Of a DNA stretch of 64,000 nucleotides, positions 34,785-44,482 are shown one piece after another. The stretch's first letter is position 1. Each line of letters opens with the position of its first letter. Both the position numbers and the translations under genes were made by a program. Under the pieces are notes generated by a model that saw nothing but the letters and a program-made list of their open reading frames with translations, did not search any database and was not told the DNA's origin. Source of the DNA: Saprospiraceae bacterium (lineage in GTDB: Bacteria > Bacteroidota > Bacteroidia > Chitinophagales > Saprospiraceae); assembly GCA_022841745.1 (NCBI GenBank), contig JALHQW010000010.1, forward strand, positions 110,676-174,675, in the 5' to 3' direction.

Positions 34785-35275
34785 TCCCAAAGCCGCCTAT
34801 GAAAGCGGAGAAGGTGGTTTGGTGCATTCTCATGGTAAATTTCCAACTTGAGCAGCTTATCTTGGTTGGGTCGTTCGGAGAACAAAATCTTTATCGGATT
34901 GTGGACGTAGCCATTGTCCTCAAACATGCAAACCTGCCGGTTTTTCCTGGAAGGAATTTTAAACATTCTCAACTCTTCCGCATTGGCGGGAAGGGGAAGT
35001 TCACCATAGCCTGATTCCTTCAAAAATTCCCTAACCATTCCAAGGCTTTGCTCCAACGTGGCACCTGAAAAACAAGTGTGAAAGCAGTACCCATCACTGG
35101 TGCCTTCTTCGTATTCTCCTGGCTCTATCGGAAATTCAGTTCTAAGATTCATCATCAATGGAATAAAATGCAAAGCTAATCCCCAAACAATTATGAAACA
35201 AATTCTTTTTAAAACATTTGCTTTTTGTAACACAGAAAGTTTTTTCTTGAGATTCTTCAAAAAATCACTCCACAA
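34781..35275 (-). CDS. Hypothetical membrane-anchored protein
   Basis: 164 residues if the TTG at 35275 is used; a GTG near codon 15 is another possibility. One hydrophobic segment at ~24-42 (RICFIIVWGLALHFIPLMM) and then a soluble part of ~120 residues (YCFHTCFSGATLEQSLGMVREFLKESGYGEL, KNRQVCMFEDNGYVHNPIKILFSE). No family recognised. The start is uncertain, and there is no clear promoter. It overlaps the 3' end of the porV2-like gene tail to tail. Confidence 0.6.
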   Translation of the reverse strand: MWSDFLKNLKKKLSVLQKANVLKRICFIIVWGLALHFIPLMMNLRTEFPIEPGEYEEGTSDGYCFHTCFSGATLEQSLGMVREFLKESGYGELPLPANAEELRMFKIPSRKNRQVCMFEDNGYVHNPIKILFSERPNQDKLLKLEIYHENAPNHLLRFHRRLWD

Positions 35276-35335
35276 GTTTGCAAGTAATTCATATTCCTGC
35301 GTACATTAAGCCATCAATTCAAAATTTTTTAGCCT

Positions 35336-35770
35336 ATGATGAACGAACGAATTTCCGCAATAATGTCCACCAACGTCACCAGCGTAAAACCCGATGACTC
35401 ATTGGAGGTCGTTAAGTCCTTGCTCTTTGAAAAGCATTTCCATCACCTGCCAGTCACAGATGATGATGGAATATTGGTGGGCATCATCACTTCATGGGAT
35501 CTTATCAAGTCCAACAAGCGATTTGAAGATTACGGCGATTTCAAGGTAAGTGATTTAATGACCAGGAAGGTAGCCTCCTTGGGTCCTAACGATTCCGTAG
35601 GTGCTGCTGCCATGGTCTTCTTACGTCACCTATTTCATGGATTGCCAATCGTGGATGACGAAAAGAAATTGGTGGGCATTATTACCACACATGACATCAT
35701 GAAGTACGAGTTCCAAAAAGAGTATCCTAACGACTTGTTTGTTAAGGAAACTCATTGGGTGGAAGACTAA
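35336..35770 (+). CDS. CBS-domain pair protein
   Basis: 144 residues made of two CBS motifs (7-63, ending VGIITSWDLIKSN; and 75-132, ending VGIITTHDIMKYE). CBS pairs bind adenosine nucleotides and act as energy or ligand sensors. Short stand-alone CBS proteins have no known partner here. Closed by a terminator. Confidence 0.92.
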   Translation: MMNERISAIMSTNVTSVKPDDSLEVVKSLLFEKHFHHLPVTDDDGILVGIITSWDLIKSNKRFEDYGDFKVSDLMTRKVASLGPNDSVGAAAMVFLRHLFHGLPIVDDEKKLVGIITTHDIMKYEFQKEYPNDLFVKETHWVED

Positions 35771-35773
35771 AAA

Positions 35774-35804
35774 AAAGGCTGGAGCTAAAACTCCAGCCTT
35801 TTTC
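35774..35804. terminator. Terminator after the CBS gene
   Basis: AAAGGCTGGAG pairs with CTCCAGCCTTT around loop CTAAAA, with A- and T-runs. It also closes the convergent EI24 gene. Confidence 0.88.
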
Positions 35805-35830
35805 TTTGGCGCAAATCATAAGTCATGTGC

Positions 35831-36580
35831 TTAGCGATTGTGTAGCCGCTTGTTGGTCTCCAAGGTAGCAGCGACTACACCAACAGGTAACGCCACTAGG
35901 AAGCCTATCAAGGTCATTAAAAGTAAAAGGTAAACCGCCCCATTTCCAATAGCAAGCATTCTATTGCTTCGGACAAATGCCACACTTTCACGGTACCGAA
36001 ACCTCCGCTCAAGTGCAAAATCCAGGTTACCAAAGCCAGCATAATAGGCTTGCAACACAAATACCAAAAAAGTGGTGAATGGTGTAAACAAAGGAAACAA
36101 GCCTAGTAGCAGCAAAAAAATGGTAGCGGTTATCTCTCTAAACAGGTTGCGAATTGCTATTCGAAGTCCTCGTACTACGTCGGATATGGCTTGTGCAATC
36201 GTAAAGCCACTAGCAGATTCCTGCCCCATTAACTGGCGTTCAACTTTTTCAGATAAAAAGCTCATGAACGGAGAGGCGATTACCAACACCAATTGCTTAA
36301 AGATGATCACACTGAACGCCAACACGAGCAGCCCGCCGAATACTTGGGCAATTTTTTCGACCACGTTGCGACCCGTATCCCATTTCCAGAGGTTGTCCAA
36401 CACATCACCTATGTTGTCCGACAGCCCCCAGGCGGCTCCAAATACGCCAACTGCAATCAATATGGTCAATAAGCCAGGAAGCAGCACATAGACCCAAAGA
36501 CCGTGTTTGGATATATGCCTGAAAGCGGCTGCATAGGAAGTAATGCCATCGAAGAAATTTGTAAGCATGGTTTGACTCAT
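35831..36580 (-). CDS. EI24 domain (CysZ-like) membrane protein
   Basis: 249 residues with the EI24/CysZ pattern: an N-terminal amphipathic stretch, four main hydrophobic segments (VYVLLPGLLTILIAVGVFGAAW, IAQVFGGLLVLAFSVIIF, ATIFLLLLGLFPLFTPF, AVYLLLLMTLIGFLVALPVGVVA) and the loop IASPFMSFLSEKVERQLMGQ. CysZ members are sulfate permeases; the Bacteroidota EI24 proteins lack a proven substrate. It is expected in the inner membrane. Downstream it meets the CBS terminator; upstream the unknown 463-residue gene is separated by another terminator. Confidence 0.85.
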   Translation of the reverse strand: MSQTMLTNFFDGITSYAAAFRHISKHGLWVYVLLPGLLTILIAVGVFGAAWGLSDNIGDVLDNLWKWDTGRNVVEKIAQVFGGLLVLAFSVIIFKQLVLVIASPFMSFLSEKVERQLMGQESASGFTIAQAISDVVRGLRIAIRNLFREITATIFLLLLGLFPLFTPFTTFLVFVLQAYYAGFGNLDFALERRFRYRESVAFVRSNRMLAIGNGAVYLLLLMTLIGFLVALPVGVVAATLETNKRLHNR

Positions 36581-36654
36581 TTGGTTAAAATTGAGAAAGA
36601 ATTGGCCAAGGCCACTTCATATTTTGTACAAATACATGCTTGTTTTGGACAAAC

Positions 36655-36687
36655 AAAAAAAGGCAGCCATTTGGCCGCCTTTTTTTA
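36655..36687. terminator. Terminator between the unknown gene and the EI24 gene
   Basis: AGGC-A-GCC-ATTT-GGC-C-GCCT with A6 before and T7 after; one internal mismatch. Confidence 0.75.
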
Positions 36688-36706
36688 TCATTTGGCTGTG
36701 GCCAAA

Positions 36707-38098
36707 TTATTTTTCAATTTTCTTTTTACGCCGTGTTTTGAACATCTCAACCACTTCTTTATCCTTCAAGAAGTTGAGATCCACAAACGTAGTTGAAACA
36801 AACTTCTTGATGTCTTGGTAATCACGCCCACGCTTGTCTGTGTAGAATTTCAGCGTTCTGCCCACATATTTCATGGAAAGGTCTTTCACATTCTGGTTGA
36901 ACTGCTGGTTTGCAAAAATATGGATATAGACCGTGTAAACCTTGGCAAGTTCGAATAGCTCGTGGTAATCCCTGATTTCCAAGTTTTTTATCAGCCTTGC
37001 CAAGTAGTGGTAGATGGTCATCCTCACGCACTCGTTAACAAGGGAAGTGCCTTCGTGGCGGTTGTAGAATGTTTTGACAGCATCCATAGCCTCTTCACGA
37101 ACATAGCCAATGCTGTGGATGGTATCCATCAACTCATAATACTCGGTCAATTCATCCTTGATAGATTTGTCAAGCACAGCGGAAACCCTTGCATCGGCAC
37201 GGGCATCGAGGTCAACCTGGTCGCTTTCGTGCATTTCCAGTACAAATGCAAGCCAGTGCTTGCTGAATTCTGGATGCTTTTTCCTGGTAGCGTTGAAATG
37301 TTTTTTCAGATGTTCAAAATCCTCGCCTTCAAGGTCAAAGAAATTAGTGTAGATGCCAAGGATCTGCAAATGCTCGTCGTGCCCCTGGAACTCCTCATTG
37401 CCTATCAACGCTTTTAGGAATGGCATCAAGCTCTGGTTGTTCAACCCTTTTTCTTCCCGATAAATCAAGAAATCCTTCAAAGAAGACCAAAGCACCTTCA
37501 ACTCCCCAAGCGATTTTGGGAAGTCCGCAGTCATGTAATTGTATTTCAAAAACTGCTTTTTGTAAATAGCCAAACCTTGGGCACGCCCTTCGGGAGTGTA
37601 ATACTTATCCAGTTTTTGACTTTGCAGAAAATAGCGAATCCTTTTATTTTCAATGAGCGCTATAAGGTTTGTTATCCAAATATCGCTGCTAAGTGCAAAA
37701 CCAACCTGAATGCTCTGGCCGATCCTTTTCTTCAATATTTCGAAGTTGGGTGAATTGCAAATTGCAAGCAACACATCCTTGAAGTGGTCCTGGGGGCGGG
37801 TATATTTGAATTGCTTGTTTATTTCGCCACGCAGCACAGAATAGCCCAAAATGCGAGGAAGAAAAAGCCCTTCGAAAGCTTCATTGATCAACAAATTATC
37901 CAGAGAGACCATTTGGAGGGGGTTTTCAGCAGCCACCCGATTGTAGAGCTGTTCGATCTGGGGTTCAAAGCGATCTTTCAGCTGTTCAAAATAGGTCTCT
38001 TCCTCTTCGGAAAGATAATAGGCAAGCTCGTCCGACTCTTGGATGTCGTTCGCTATCTGTTGAAGCTCTTCAAGATAGTGGTCATCTAATGCTAACAT
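36707..38098 (-). CDS. Unknown helical protein, 463 residues
   Basis: The start at the ATG 38098 gives MLALDDHYLEELQQIANDIQ; the frame stays open 39 codons further but that part runs through the leader hairpin and past the -7 box. No signal peptide and no membrane segment. The protein looks entirely alpha-helical, charged, with a Lys-rich tail (MFKTRRKKKIEK), so an alpha-solenoid or scaffold protein is possible. I recognise no catalytic motif. It is flanked by the EI24 gene and the NlpC/P60 lipoprotein gene, both on the same strand but separated by terminator-like hairpins. Confidence 0.8.
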   Translation of the reverse strand: MLALDDHYLEELQQIANDIQESDELAYYLSEEEETYFEQLKDRFEPQIEQLYNRVAAENPLQMVSLDNLLINEAFEGLFLPRILGYSVLRGEINKQFKYTRPQDHFKDVLLAICNSPNFEILKKRIGQSIQVGFALSSDIWITNLIALIENKRIRYFLQSQKLDKYYTPEGRAQGLAIYKKQFLKYNYMTADFPKSLGELKVLWSSLKDFLIYREEKGLNNQSLMPFLKALIGNEEFQGHDEHLQILGIYTNFFDLEGEDFEHLKKHFNATRKKHPEFSKHWLAFVLEMHESDQVDLDARADARVSAVLDKSIKDELTEYYELMDTIHSIGYVREEAMDAVKTFYNRHEGTSLVNECVRMTIYHYLARLIKNLEIRDYHELFELAKVYTVYIHIFANQQFNQNVKDLSMKYVGRTLKFYTDKRGRDYQDIKKFVSTTFVDLNFLKDKEVVEMFKTRRKKKIEK

Positions 38099-38112
38099 AT
38101 CGCCATTATTTG

Positions 38113-38154
38113 AAAAGAACCTGGCTGGGCAATTAAGCCCGGCCAGGTTCTTTT
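38113..38154. promoter_or_regulatory. Terminator-like hairpin in the leader of the unknown gene
   Basis: AAAAGAACCTGGC pairs perfectly with GCCAGGTTCTTTT (13 bp), one mismatch, then GGGC/GCCC around AATTAA. It sits 14 bases before the ATG at 38098, between that start and the promoter at 38184-38215. On the plus strand it is followed by T7; on the minus strand by TTCTTTTC. Confidence 0.75.
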
Positions 38155-38183
38155 TTTGATAAGATTTTGCCCTTAAAGGCGGG

Positions 38184-38215
38184 CAAATATAGGCAAGCAA
38201 ATTTGATACTCCCAA
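38184..38215 (-). promoter_or_regulatory. Promoter of the unknown helical-protein gene
   Basis: Minus strand TTG (38215-38213), 21 bases, TATATTTG (38191-38184). Transcripts would carry a leader of roughly 80 bases that includes the hairpin at 38113-38154. Confidence 0.6.
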
Positions 38216-38371
38216 GAAAAAACTTGAATTTAATCAATGCAATACACACAATGGTTTTAGAGGAGAGAGAAAGAATTAAATTTTACCGCTCTTAATTTGC
38301 GTTTTGAGATGTTATTTGGGCATGAATTGGTACTTTTTGTTCAAAAAATACTCCTTCTAATTTGATATTAA

Positions 38372-39562
38372 TCAAGGGTTTAACTGAAAGTAGGGCAATT
38401 CAGTCAACCGAACCACACCATAGTTGCCTTCTTGGCCGATGATTCGCCTTGCCCTGATGAAACTTTTGACCCTATCCTCGACAAATCCGGGTTCTCCTCG
38501 ACGAAGGCTTTCGATTTTTACCATACCCGAAGCATGGATAATCCGACCTTCTCCAAGGTACATGGATACGTGTGTGATTCGCTCCTTCTTGTCAGGTGTG
38601 GCCTGTCGACCAAAATAGAGCAAATCCCCAGGCAGCAGGTTGCTCCAGGCAGCGGTATCCGTTTCCACCAATTCACCCACATGAACCTGTTGGCTGGCAT
38701 CACGGGGCAGTTGTATCCCGTTCAGGAAGAAAGCCATTTTGGTAAAACCACTGCAATCCATGCCTTTGCCCGATGTGCCCCCCCATAGGTATGGCCGACC
38801 CACCATTTCTTTGGCTGTTTGGATGATATTTTTTGCACTTGCTTCCCGGGTGTTCAGCCAAGCTCCAAGCGGTTCCAATTTAGTAGTTTCAATAAAACCA
38901 AACCGGCCATCCGGGAAGGCTGCAAGGGTGAACTTGCCTTGATTTTCAACGATTTGCAAAATATTGCCTGCGAGCAAATCGGCTACTTTGCCGGCAGCTA
39001 AATCTGGCCTTTCATGGGCAAAAACATAGTCTTGGTTCACAATGGCCAGCTGTGATTTCAACCATTGTTGGTGTTCTACCGCAGTAAGAAGCACCAGTCC
39101 GCCATGGTCGAGCCAACCGAGATAGTCGTCTGGTGTCTGTACGAGATAAAACTCTCCAGTTTTTTTCCAGACCCTAAGGGATGTGCCGAGCAAGGCTTGG
39201 GTCGCCAGTTCCGCTGAATGCTTCGGTTCTGAACGTATATTGCAAACGGAAGTGTTGACAACGCCAAAATGTTTTCCCATCAAGCCTTGGTCAGGAAGGA
39301 GGATAAGCTTGTCTTTTGGCTCAATCCCTACTTTTTTTAGTTTTTCATAGAAACTATTTTTTGCATCGGTCAGATTCGTTTCACCAACAACGACAATTGG
39401 TTTGCCTTTCTGAAGGGAGTCAATCCTGAAAAGCGCAACCCGCTTGTCAGGCGCATATTGCAGCCGGGTTTCTTCTGCAATTTGCTGGGCAAGTTGAAGT
39501 TGATACTTTTGCTGGCAGCCCCAACAAGCGATTAAACCCAGTAAAAATACGATTCGGCTCAT
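38372..39562 (-). CDS. NlpC/P60 cysteine peptidase lipoprotein with SH3 domain
   Basis: 396 residues from MSRIVFLLGLIAC (39562), a lipobox with Cys13. An open upstream extension is rejected because the -7 box lies in it and because it would cover the divergent gene. Order: N-terminal part, bacterial SH3 domains (STSVCNIRSEPKHSAELATQALLGTSL...; GRFGFIETTKLEPLG), then the NlpC/P60 domain: YLWGGTSGKGMDCSGF (catalytic Cys), RITHVSMYLGEGR (His) and IIHASG. It probably cleaves peptide bonds in peptidoglycan stem peptides (gamma-D-Glu-diamino acid). Outer-membrane or periplasmic. Confidence 0.93.
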   Translation of the reverse strand: MSRIVFLLGLIACWGCQQKYQLQLAQQIAEETRLQYAPDKRVALFRIDSLQKGKPIVVVGETNLTDAKNSFYEKLKKVGIEPKDKLILLPDQGLMGKHFGVVNTSVCNIRSEPKHSAELATQALLGTSLRVWKKTGEFYLVQTPDDYLGWLDHGGLVLLTAVEHQQWLKSQLAIVNQDYVFAHERPDLAAGKVADLLAGNILQIVENQGKFTLAAFPDGRFGFIETTKLEPLGAWLNTREASAKNIIQTAKEMVGRPYLWGGTSGKGMDCSGFTKMAFFLNGIQLPRDASQQVHVGELVETDTAAWSNLLPGDLLYFGRQATPDKKERITHVSMYLGEGRIIHASGMVKIESLRRGEPGFVEDRVKSFIRARRIIGQEGNYGVVRLTELPYFQLNP

Positions 39563-39574
39563 TTCTTTTTTCTG

Positions 39575-39582
39575 CAAATGTA
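39575..39582 (-). promoter_or_regulatory. -7 box for the NlpC/P60 gene
   Basis: TACATTTG on the minus strand, 12 bases before the ATG at 39562. It overlaps by position the start region of the divergent GT9 gene (ATG at 39585). No spaced TTG. Confidence 0.45.
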
Positions 39583-39584
39583 AA

Positions 39585-40589
39585 ATGTCCGATACATCAT
39601 GCTTCCGTAAAATTTTGATTATCCAAACCGCCTTCATTGGAGATGTGGTACTTGCCACGGCTTTGGTAGAAGAGTTGCATCGGGTTTTGCCCAGTGCAAG
39701 GATTGATTTTTTGCTCCGCAAAGGCAATGAAGCGATATTTGATAACCATCCGTTCATGAGGAAAATACTGGTTTGGGACAAATCAAAGCATAAGTATTGG
39801 CACCTCGTCCAAATAATTAAGACTGTAAGAATGGAAGAATATGACTTGGTGATAAACCTTCAGCGCTTTTTTTCGACTGGACTAGTAGCAGCTTTTAGTG
39901 GAGCAAAAAAATCGGTCTGTTATGACCAAAATCCGTTGAGTCGCTTCGCAACTGACACCGTGCCGCATGCTACAGGTGGTTTCAAAGGGGAACATGAAGT
40001 TTCACGAATAATGCGACTGGTACATTTTATTACTCAGTCAAAGTTTTCCCGCCCAGAAATATATCCTACAAAAAAAGACTTCGAACAGGTAAAGTTCAAT
40101 AAGATATACTTGACCATCTCACCTGCATCCGTTTGGTTCACCAAGCAATTGCCCAAGGAAAAATGGTTGGAATTGATGGACAGGGTAGGGGAGGATACTA
40201 CCATTTTTCTGCTTGGTGGGAAAGGTGATAGGGAGCTATGCGATTGGCTCAAGGATAAAACAAAGCATGGGAACACCATTGTGAAAGCTGGAGAATTGAG
40301 TTTTTTGGAATCTGCGGCGCTAATGAAGCATGCAGTCATGAACTTCACCAATGATTCTGCTCCGCTTCATTTTGCTTCGGCCACGAATGCCCCTGTCACA
40401 GCAGTTTTTTGCTCGACAGTTCCAGCATTCGGATTTACTCCATTATCGGATAACTCGCACATCGTGGAAACAAGGCTCAAGCTTGATTGCCGACCATGTG
40501 GGCTGCATGGCAAAAAGGCATGCCCCAAGGGGCATTTTAATTGTGCGGCAATCCTAATTGAACAGCTTTTGGAAAAATTGCCCCAATGA
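39585..40589 (+). CDS. Glycosyltransferase family 9 (heptosyltransferase-like)
   Basis: 334 residues of the GT9/ADP-heptose LPS heptosyltransferase family, GT-B fold. Marks: ILIIQTAFIGDVVLATALVEEL at the N-terminus, INLQRFF, GLVAAFSGAKKSVCYDQ, TISPASVWFTKQLPKEKW (acceptor/donor loop), FLLGGKGDR, NFTNDSAPLHFASATNAP and the Cys cluster CRPCGLHGKKACPKGHFNC near the end. It probably adds a heptose or related sugar to lipid A core or another glycolipid. Its 5' end lies 22 bases from the divergent NlpC gene. glpK follows 78 bases later. Confidence 0.92.
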   Translation: MSDTSCFRKILIIQTAFIGDVVLATALVEELHRVLPSARIDFLLRKGNEAIFDNHPFMRKILVWDKSKHKYWHLVQIIKTVRMEEYDLVINLQRFFSTGLVAAFSGAKKSVCYDQNPLSRFATDTVPHATGGFKGEHEVSRIMRLVHFITQSKFSRPEIYPTKKDFEQVKFNKIYLTISPASVWFTKQLPKEKWLELMDRVGEDTTIFLLGGKGDRELCDWLKDKTKHGNTIVKAGELSFLESAALMKHAVMNFTNDSAPLHFASATNAPVTAVFCSTVPAFGFTPLSDNSHIVETRLKLDCRPCGLHGKKACPKGHFNCAAILIEQLLEKLPQ

Positions 40590-40664
40590 ATTACCTTCAC
40601 AGCCCCCAAAGGCCAAACTGTACAAATTCAACTTCCAGCTAAATCCATTTCATTCTTACCTTAA

Positions 40665-42158
<1,494 letters not shown>

Positions 42159-42355
42159 TACTACCCGCAAAATTCTGTTAAGATTTATTTAACAGTTTTG
42201 CCATTCCAAACAAAATCAAAAATTCAGAGAAGTGAGCGTTACTTTTTTGAACTAAAGCGTTATTTGAGTTAGGGAAAATTTGAAACAAAGGCTTCTGTAT
42301 AGGTTTTTCCAAATTAACTATTTATTGCTGATGATGGCTTAAAAGAAGTTTGGCA

Positions 42356-42363
42356 TAAATTTG
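42356..42363 (+). promoter_or_regulatory. -7 box for the small secreted gene
   Basis: TAAATTTG, 33 bases before the ATG at 42397; no spaced TTG. The rest of the 240-base gap after glpK contains a short direct repeat (AGCGTTA.TT twice, 42236-42265). Confidence 0.35.
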
Positions 42364-42396
42364 CCAATCCAATCCATGAACAAATACTAATTTGGA

Positions 42397-42810
42397 ATGA
42401 CAACAAAACAATTTAAACTTTCAATGCAACGTAATTTCCCCCTTTTTCTACTTTGCTTCGGTTTCTTTGCTATTGCCAAAGTTGATGCCCAAAGTTCCGC
42501 TTCCGTAGAAGAAGTGGCCCTTGTGCATCGAAACAATAGTCAAATAAGTTTCAACAATGAAGACTGGACTTTCTATCTTGACAAAGAGAACCAAGTCTAT
42601 TACATTGATTTTGAATCAATTAGCGTTAACCTTAGCGACATTAAGTTAGTTGATGAAAAGGGTGGGGTAGTGATGACAGATAAGCTTTGGGATTTACCAG
42701 TCAACACTATTTATGAACTTGATTTGAAAGGCTTGAAGCCTGGAAATTACAAAATCGAACTTCGTTCTTACACAGGCGTAATTGAAAAGGAAGTTTCGGT
42801 TGCAGAATAA
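42397..42810 (+). CDS. Small secreted protein, Ig-like domain
   Basis: 137 residues, signal peptide through about VDAQ (residue 32; an alternative start is the Met at residue 10). The mature part of ~105 residues is strand-rich and ends in a T9SS-like/DUF3244-like Ig fold (DLKGLKPGNYKIELRSYTGVIEKEVSVAE), similar to the 'LPAGNYTVEL' end of sorting domains, but short and unassigned. Closed by a terminator. Confidence 0.75.
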   Translation: MTTKQFKLSMQRNFPLFLLCFGFFAIAKVDAQSSASVEEVALVHRNNSQISFNNEDWTFYLDKENQVYYIDFESISVNLSDIKLVDEKGGVVMTDKLWDLPVNTIYELDLKGLKPGNYKIELRSYTGVIEKEVSVAE

Positions 42811-42827
42811 TGTTCTGTTTGGAATAT

Positions 42828-42865
42828 AAAAAAAGGCCAGTTGCAAAACAACTGGCCTTTTTTTT
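42828..42865. terminator. Bidirectional terminator
   Basis: Stem AAAGGCCAGTTG / CAACTGGCCTTT around CAAAA with long A- and T-runs; serves the genes at 42397 and 42890. Confidence 0.9.
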
Positions 42866-42889
42866 ATTTGCTTGATATTGCTTTATAGC

Positions 42890-43609
42890 TTATCCCTCAA
42901 AATGGAAAGACAAAGTAAAGGTTCTTGAAAGTACCCTGTCAATCACGCTGGACTCTTCAAGCTCCTTGTCAAAGATGAGGATATTGTTGAACCCATGAGA
43001 GAATTTGATTTCAGGGGAAAAGATGAAGTAGGGGAGGAACATTTGCACTCCTGCACCAATCTCGTAGGCAAAATCGTTTGGCGCAATTTTTACGAGCGAT
43101 TCCGCATTTCGAGATCGGGAATCGCTCGCTACATCAAATGAATATTTCACACCTGCAATCACGAAAAGCCGCATATCGTGGAATGGCACTGATTTATAGC
43201 GAGCATGAAACGGCATTTCCACGAACACAGACTCAATTCGACGTGCATAGGGCCTCCTATCATCACGGGTTGCGGCGTAGTTTATATTTCGTTCGCCAAA
43301 AGAAAGGGTTGGAAGAAACCTGACATCGAAATTTTCCCCAATTTTCAGGTTGGTGACGATACCAAGGTTGAAGCCAGGGCCGGTAACGGATTCGACCTTG
43401 GTGATGCTATCATTTAAGATGAACTCCCGTGATTGAAAAACTTTGAAGTTTGAGTTGTTATAGGCGAGCGTGATGCCAAAATAATAAGGCTTCTGATTAA
43501 AATCGAGGAAATTGTAATTCCCCCTGGCGGTTTGGGAGTTAGCATTTTGGGTAACCAAAACACCAAACAACATGAAAGGGAGAATTTTAACGAACGAAAA
43601 TGATTTCAT
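42890..43609 (-). CDS. porT: Type IX secretion outer-membrane protein PorT
   Basis: 239 residues with signal peptide ending ANSQ. A PorT-type beta-barrel: FNQKPYYFGITLAYNNSNFKV, GPGFNLGIVTNLKIGENFDVRFLPTLSFGERNINY, FVEMPFHARYKS, FVIAGVKYSFDVASD, YEIGAGVQMFLPYFIFSPEIKFSHG, and a C-terminus ending in aromatic-type SFHFEG. PorT is a core T9SS component in Porphyromonas and Flavobacterium. It follows ubiE by 14 bases in the same direction, an arrangement known in the phylum, which supports the name. Confidence 0.92.
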   Translation of the reverse strand: MKSFSFVKILPFMLFGVLVTQNANSQTARGNYNFLDFNQKPYYFGITLAYNNSNFKVFQSREFILNDSITKVESVTGPGFNLGIVTNLKIGENFDVRFLPTLSFGERNINYAATRDDRRPYARRIESVFVEMPFHARYKSVPFHDMRLFVIAGVKYSFDVASDSRSRNAESLVKIAPNDFAYEIGAGVQMFLPYFIFSPEIKFSHGFNNILIFDKELEESSVIDRVLSRTFTLSFHFEG

Positions 43610-43623
43610 GAAATGGGATGATT

Positions 43624-44364
43624 TTATTTCTTACCTACGTAAAGCGTACAAATGCCCAGCGTGAAAGGTGTTGATGTCACAGCCTTGTAGCCCAAGGCTT
43701 CCAACTTCGACACAAATTTTTCCCCATCGGGAAAAGCCTGAACGGATTCATACAAGTAACTATACGCTTTTGGGTCTTTGGAAGTTATCTTTCCAATGAC
43801 AGGAAGGATGTACTTGAAATAGAAATGGTAAAGCTGCTTGAAAGGAAACATTGTGGGCATGGAGAACTCCAAAATTGCCACCTTGCCGCCCGGTCTCATC
43901 ACTCTGAGCATTTCCGCCAATCCTGCATCCAAGTTTTCAAAGTTCCTGACACCAAAGGCAACAGTTACTGCATCGAACGAATTATCGGGGAATTCTATTT
44001 TCTCGCTATCGCCACTTAACAATTCAACGGTAGGGAAGAGGTGGCGTTTTTTCAGCTTATCCCTCCCAACTTCCAACATTTCGTGGGAAATATCTATGCC
44101 AATCACTTTTTCCGGGGAAAGCTGTTTAGCCGCCTCAATGGCGAGGTCGCCGGTTCCAGTCGCCACATCGAGAATTTGTTTCGGGTGGATGTCCTTGATG
44201 GCCGCAATGGTTTTTTTACGCCAACTGATGTCTATGCCAAGCGAAAGAAAATGATTGAGGAAGTCGTACCAAGGCGCAACATTGTCAAACATCTGTGAGA
44301 CCTGCGATTTCTTGCTGCCTTGTTCGCTATATGGTTTTACCTGCGTCTGCTGTGTCAATGCCAT
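43624..44364 (-). CDS. ubiE: Demethylmenaquinone methyltransferase UbiE/MenG
   Basis: 246 residues, class I SAM methyltransferase completing menaquinone synthesis by C-methylation of demethylmenaquinol. Motifs: FDNVAPWYDFLNHFLSLGIDISWRKK, ILDVATGTGDLAIEA (SAM site), VIGIDISHEMLEVG, FDAVTVAFGVRNFENL and MRPGGKVAILEFSMP. It heads a two-gene unit with porT. A TACCTTTG -7 box lies 14 bases before the ATG. Confidence 0.96.
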   Translation of the reverse strand: MALTQQTQVKPYSEQGSKKSQVSQMFDNVAPWYDFLNHFLSLGIDISWRKKTIAAIKDIHPKQILDVATGTGDLAIEAAKQLSPEKVIGIDISHEMLEVGRDKLKKRHLFPTVELLSGDSEKIEFPDNSFDAVTVAFGVRNFENLDAGLAEMLRVMRPGGKVAILEFSMPTMFPFKQLYHFYFKYILPVIGKITSKDPKAYSYLYESVQAFPDGEKFVSKLEALGYKAVTSTPFTLGICTLYVGKK

Positions 44365-44378
44365 TTTTTTTAGATTTG

Positions 44379-44386
44379 CAAAGGTA
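44379..44386 (-). promoter_or_regulatory. -7 box for ubiE-porT
   Basis: TACCTTTG on the minus strand, 14 bases before the ATG at 44364; no spaced TTG. Confidence 0.45.
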
Positions 44387-44482
44387 ACAAAAGGGGATGA
44401 CTAGGGTTTAGGGAATTGCACGATTCGATGCGAGCAACACAAAGTGATTTGCCTAATTTGGCCTCATGAAACATTGATTTAA

